Below, piece by piece: positions 60,844 to 64,000 of a stretch of 64,000 bases of DNA. Origin of the DNA: Acidobacteriota bacterium (lineage in GTDB: Bacteria > Acidobacteriota > Blastocatellia > UBA7656); assembly GCA_038040445.1 (NCBI GenBank), contig JBBPIG010000004.1, forward strand, positions 80,190 through 144,189, written 5' to 3'. Under the pieces are notes generated by a model that worked only from the letters and a program-made list of their open reading frames with translations, searched no databases and had not been told where the DNA came from. Every line of letters begins with the position of its first letter. Position 1 is the stretch's first letter. The translations under genes were made by a program, and so were the position numbers.

Positions 60844-61356
60844 TCACATTGCGGCGAGGAGGTATACTGACGATCCGATGAACGCGAGAACGAGGCTGCC
60901 GAAACTAGTCAACTCAAGACGTCTAACCCACTTGCCCGATCTTGTCACGGCCGCCCTCTCATTTAGCCACTTCGGATCATTCAAAACCTTCATGAGCTCC
61001 TCCGGTTCAAGTCCTACTTCCGCAGTTCTGATCCTCTGAAGCTGAAGATCGAATACTCTGCCAATCGTGTATTCCAAGTCTTTCACTGCTGCCTCATCAA
61101 CAAAAAAATGAGCGATCACAGCGGCGAGTGCGGAAAACAACCAGGGTATTAGGAGGAACGTTAGTTCGCATCGCGTTGGGGCTCTGTGGAGAACGCCCTC
61201 CGAATAGGCTTTCATGTTGATGACAGCGAACCCATCGATAGCTACAATCCATACAAACCTCGTCAACGAAGAGTTGCGCAGTTGGGCCGAAGAGTCCTGG
61301 ACTCTAGACAACATCTCTGTATAGCTCTGAAGAATACCTATGGTGAAACTATCCAT
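60844..61356 (-). CDS. Small integral membrane protein of unknown function
   Basis: 170 residues with three predicted spans, about 31-49, 64-86 (LTFLLIPWLFSALAAVIAHFF) and 148-168 (LTSFGSLVLAFIGSSVYLL). A charged cytoplasmic-type loop of about 60 residues (KDLEYTIGRVFDLQLQRIRTAEVG) lies between spans two and three. I do not recognise a family. It is more AT-rich than the surrounding genes and isolated by gaps of about 150 bases on both sides. Confidence 0.65.
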   Translation of the reverse strand: MDSFTIGILQSYTEMLSRVQDSSAQLRNSSLTRFVWIVAIDGFAVINMKAYSEGVLHRAPTRCELTFLLIPWLFSALAAVIAHFFVDEAAVKDLEYTIGRVFDLQLQRIRTAEVGLEPEELMKVLNDPKWLNERAAVTRSGKWVRRLELTSFGSLVLAFIGSSVYLLAAM

Positions 61357-61537
61357 ACTTACCCACCGGTTTCGGTAGTCGTAACGCGGATACCCATCGC
61401 TTTGCTTTTACCCCACTACCGAAGCTTCAGCACCTCTTGCATGAAGATCGAAAGCGTCAGTCCATTCTAAGCAGGCTGTGAAGTATCGAGGCCAATATTA
61501 CTCTTAGGACTCGATTCCACACAACGGGTGCGGACCT

Positions 61538-64000
61538 TTACGCCGGGCGGCTCAGGTAAGTACGAAGCGGAGGCGCGATTGCTCTGCGCACTAGCGCGTT
61601 TTTCGCTTTCCATTCCGAGGCTGAATCCATGTCTACCAGGAAGCGAACGCCACCGGACTCGAGCGTCGCAATAGGAACTCCATCGCGATAAAGAATCCGG
61701 TTTGTCGAGAACGCCGAGACCCGGTTACCCGGCGTGATTATGCCAACCAGGTTCAAAGGATCCGCGGCGCTCACGCTGACCAGCGCCCCTTCACCGGGCG
61801 TCCGGCGTATAGCGCGCAGCATACCCACCGCTTCAGCCAATGCGAACTGCTCTCCTGAGAAGCCGGACACGAAGCGCCCGCCGCGAATCTCCCCTCGTGC
61901 TTCGAGTCTATGATAGGTCTTCAATAACTCGCGCCACGGCAGCGGCAAGCCTTCGCGATCAAGCAATCGCTTGAAGACTACTCCATACCGCCGCAAAAGC
62001 GTGCGAGCGATCTTCTCCACGGCTTCGGGATCGTAAGACTCGCGCCCATTTCGAGTCTTCCGTTCGCGTGACAGCAGCGACCAGCGGCCGGCACTCGACA
62101 TCGCGTAAACTGCTTCGCGGCGCTTTCGCCTGGTCGAAGCATTAGTCCGTTTGTTCGAAGGAGTGAGCAGCGCGCGCAAACCTGTAAAGCTGTCTGCCGT
62201 CACAAGCCCGCACGCAACCAACTCCCCGAGCGCTTCTTCGATCTGTGTTTCGAGCAGCGAAACCCCTTCGAGCAGGTCGGTGAAGAACGACGCGCCGCCG
62301 CTTACAAGGTATTCATAGATCGATTGCGCGGCCGATGAGAGATTGACGTCGCTTATTGAAGGCTGTGGGAACAGCGGCGCCCATAGCGATAGATTCTTTC
62401 TGTTTAGCAAAGCTATCGGGGTCGTGCGCACCGGACCCGATGCTTTCAAGCGTTCCGGTCCCGGACGCGGCGTCGTCAATCGCGCCCACATCACTTGCCC
62501 TGAAAGACAGAGCGAGTCGAGCCACGCCGGATCGTAGTCGACCATCCTTGCTGGAAAGATCTCGCCTTCCCAAGCAGCAGCGGGGGCTTCGAAACCCTCG
62601 AGCTGCGAGATCAATGCGGCGAGGCTTTCGGGACTCTCAACCTGATGTTCCGGCGCGAGCTTCTGCCAGGTGAGAAGAAAGCGCACAAGGTCCGCACTCG
62701 AGACGGGCTCAATCTCCTGGCGCAGACGATTCAGCGTGTAGCTATGAATTCGCGCGAGCAACCGCCGCGCGCACCACTCGGTCTCTTCAACACCTGGCGT
62801 GAAGCGCCCGCGCATCACGAACCCTTCGCCCTCCAGTCTCGCAAGCGCGGCTTCAATCGAGAGAGCCGGCACGCCCATCGAGCTCGCCAGCGCGCCGATA
62901 GTCGTCGGCCCAACTCCCTCGAGTCTTCCACGCACAATTTCAACAAGCGCATCGTCGCTCGTCCACGTAACAACAGCGAGAGCATCGGGCGCCGATATCG
63001 CCGGTTCAGTTTTGGATAGCGGGAAGATGGCCTGCAGTTGAGGCAGCCGTTCCGCGGCGACCCAAAGATCTCGACCGCCCGTGCGAAGAACCGCGGCTCG
63101 CCGATCCGCTTCAAGCTCGCTCAAGAAGGCGGGCCAATCTGGTTCACGGTTCCCTTCATCCGCTGTGATGAAGCCAAGCTCGACCAGTGCATCGTGCAAC
63201 TCGTCAGCTCGATCGACCTGCGGCCACACCTCGTCGCGCACTCGCTCGATCGCTCCAACATCGAGGGCGCCAAGATCGGAAGCCGTCTCAGGATCAAGCC
63301 ATCGCCTCTGAAAAACCGCGCGGGTTCTGCGCTCTTCAAGCGGCGCATCGTCCAGGTAGGCATACGGCCTCGCGTTCAAGATCTCCTGTGCGAGCGGCGA
63401 GGCTTCGACAACGTCGCGCGCGATCAAGGTCTTCTCGCCGCGCTCAATCGACGCGAGCAAAGCCTCGAGGCCTTCGATGTCCATCGCTTCTTCGAGGCAG
63501 TCCTGAACGGTCTGGTTCACAAGCGGGTGGTCGGGAATCTCGATGTCGCCTGCGGGCAGGTTCTCACCACACGCAACTTGATCCGGAAAAACGGCCGACA
63601 GCAGATCTTCGGCGAACATCCGTTGAAGCTGGGCCGGAATCTTTTTGCCCCCGCGACGCCGCGGGACGGCAAGCGCGCGAGTTATGTTCCATCGCCAGCG
63701 AATCTCAAACATCGGCGCGGCCAGCAGGGCTTGAGTCAGCAACGGTCGAACTGAAAACGAACGCAGATAATGAAAAACATCATCGAGCGCGAAGCTATGC
63801 GTCGCGCCCAGCGACAACACGATCGCGTCTTCGGTCGCGGCTGCCTGAAGCTCAAAGTTGAACTTGCGGCAGAATCGCTTGCGAAGCGCCAGCCCCCACG
63901 CGCGATTCAACCGGCTCCCGAAGGGCGAGTGAATCACCATCTGCTGTGACCCGCTCTCGTCGAAGAAGCGTTCGATCACCAGCGTCTCTTGCGAAGGCAT
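61538..64000 (-). CDS. lhr: Lhr-type DNA helicase, C-terminal part (truncated by window)
   Basis: The visible 820 residues run off the right edge. They match the region after the two RecA-like domains of Lhr-family superfamily 2 helicases: [32 protein letters not shown], then [24 protein letters not shown], a winged-helix stretch with [18 protein letters not shown], and a long C-terminal helical/winged region ending [18 protein letters not shown]. Lhr unwinds RNA:DNA and DNA substrates in repair. The Walker motifs would lie beyond position 64000, so activity cannot be judged. The ATG at the edge is not taken as the start. Confidence 0.88.
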   Translation of the reverse strand: MPSQETLVIERFFDESGSQQMVIHSPFGSRLNRAWGLALRKRFCRKFNFELQAAATEDAIVLSLGATHSFALDDVFHYLRSFSVRPLLTQALLAAPMFEIRWRWNITRALAVPRRRGGKKIPAQLQRMFAEDLLSAVFPDQVACGENLPAGDIEIPDHPLVNQTVQDCLEEAMDIEGLEALLASIERGEKTLIARDVVEASPLAQEILNARPYAYLDDAPLEERRTRAVFQRRWLDPETASDLGALDVGAIERVRDEVWPQVDRADELHDALVELGFITADEGNREPDWPAFLSELEADRRAAVLRTGGRDLWVAAERLPQLQAIFPLSKTEPAISAPDALAVVTWTSDDALVEIVRGRLEGVGPTTIGALASSMGVPALSIEAALARLEGEGFVMRGRFTPGVEETEWCARRLLARIHSYTLNRLRQEIEPVSSADLVRFLLTWQKLAPEHQVESPESLAALISQLEGFEAPAAAWEGEIFPARMVDYDPAWLDSLCLSGQVMWARLTTPRPGPERLKASGPVRTTPIALLNRKNLSLWAPLFPQPSISDVNLSSAAQSIYEYLVSGGASFFTDLLEGVSLLETQIEEALGELVACGLVTADSFTGLRALLTPSNKRTNASTRRKRREAVYAMSSAGRWSLLSRERKTRNGRESYDPEAVEKIARTLLRRYGVVFKRLLDREGLPLPWRELLKTYHRLEARGEIRGGRFVSGFSGEQFALAEAVGMLRAIRRTPGEGALVSVSAADPLNLVGIITPGNRVSAFSTNRILYRDGVPIATLESGGVRFLVDMDSASEWKAKNALVRRAIAPPLRTYLSRPA

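Overview
The window reads as GC-rich bacterial DNA, most likely from an uncultured Acidobacteriota of the Blastocatellia type. This is an inference from protein families: alpha-2-macroglobulin, sortilin-like BNR proteins, S9 and M14 peptidases, and DUF5666/OmpA. There are no rRNA, tRNA, CRISPR or transposase genes.

Bases 1-37,400 are one large surface-polysaccharide locus, almost entirely on the + strand. It holds a Wzm/Wzt ABC exporter, about fourteen glycosyltransferases of the GT2 and GT4 classes, several FkbM and other SAM methyltransferases, an asparagine synthase, a Wzy/WaaL-like membrane protein, two GDP-mannose 4,6-dehydratase family genes, GDP-L-fucose synthase, a NodU/CmcH-type carbamoyltransferase and a WecA/TagO-like initiating phosphoglycosyltransferase. 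Together they should make, decorate (fucose or another 6-deoxyhexose, methyl and carbamoyl groups) and export a lipid-linked glycan. The stretch about 4.8-13.2 kb looks more AT-rich and lacks the locus-specific repeats, so it may be an exchanged module.

The main oddity is a family of degenerate heptanucleotide arrays, consensus (C/G)GTCNNC, that I find at sixteen sites between 1 and 37.4 kb. Most are arranged as a purine-strand arm (GNNGAC(C/G)) followed by a pyrimidine-strand arm, so they are imperfect giant hairpins. They sit between genes, where they supply stop codons for upstream genes and replace Shine-Dalgarno regions of downstream genes. They also sit inside genes: a 45-residue insert in Wzt, an 80-residue linker fusing two glycosyltransferases, and tails on Wzy and Gmd. 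Other inverted repeats in the window also show 7-base phasing with unrelated words (GATCGAG/GATAGAA at 39.7 kb, GNRCNAA at 3.4 and 13.2 kb, GAGTTCG at 57.7 kb). Heptamer-phased hairpins may therefore be a general feature of this genome. I regard this as the best candidate for an undescribed element system. A 7-base unit is not a multiple of three, so copy-number change inside ORFs could switch reading frame.

Bases 37,400-64,000 are mostly on the - strand and have a different character. They encode a DPP-IV-like S9 peptidase, an ABC-2 exporter, a VapBC-like pair, a sortilin-like BNR protein, DUF433 and AbrB-type orphan antitoxins, an OmpA-like protein, an alpha-2-macroglobulin, an M14 carboxypeptidase-like protein, a two-domain VOC protein, a retropepsin-like protein with its small partner, a second S9 peptidase, a small membrane protein and the C-terminal part of an Lhr-type helicase running off the window. 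Here ordinary Shine-Dalgarno sequences precede most of the large genes, and three copies of a roughly 90-bp inverted repeat (core CCTTTAGGCGGAAGTT) lie between them.
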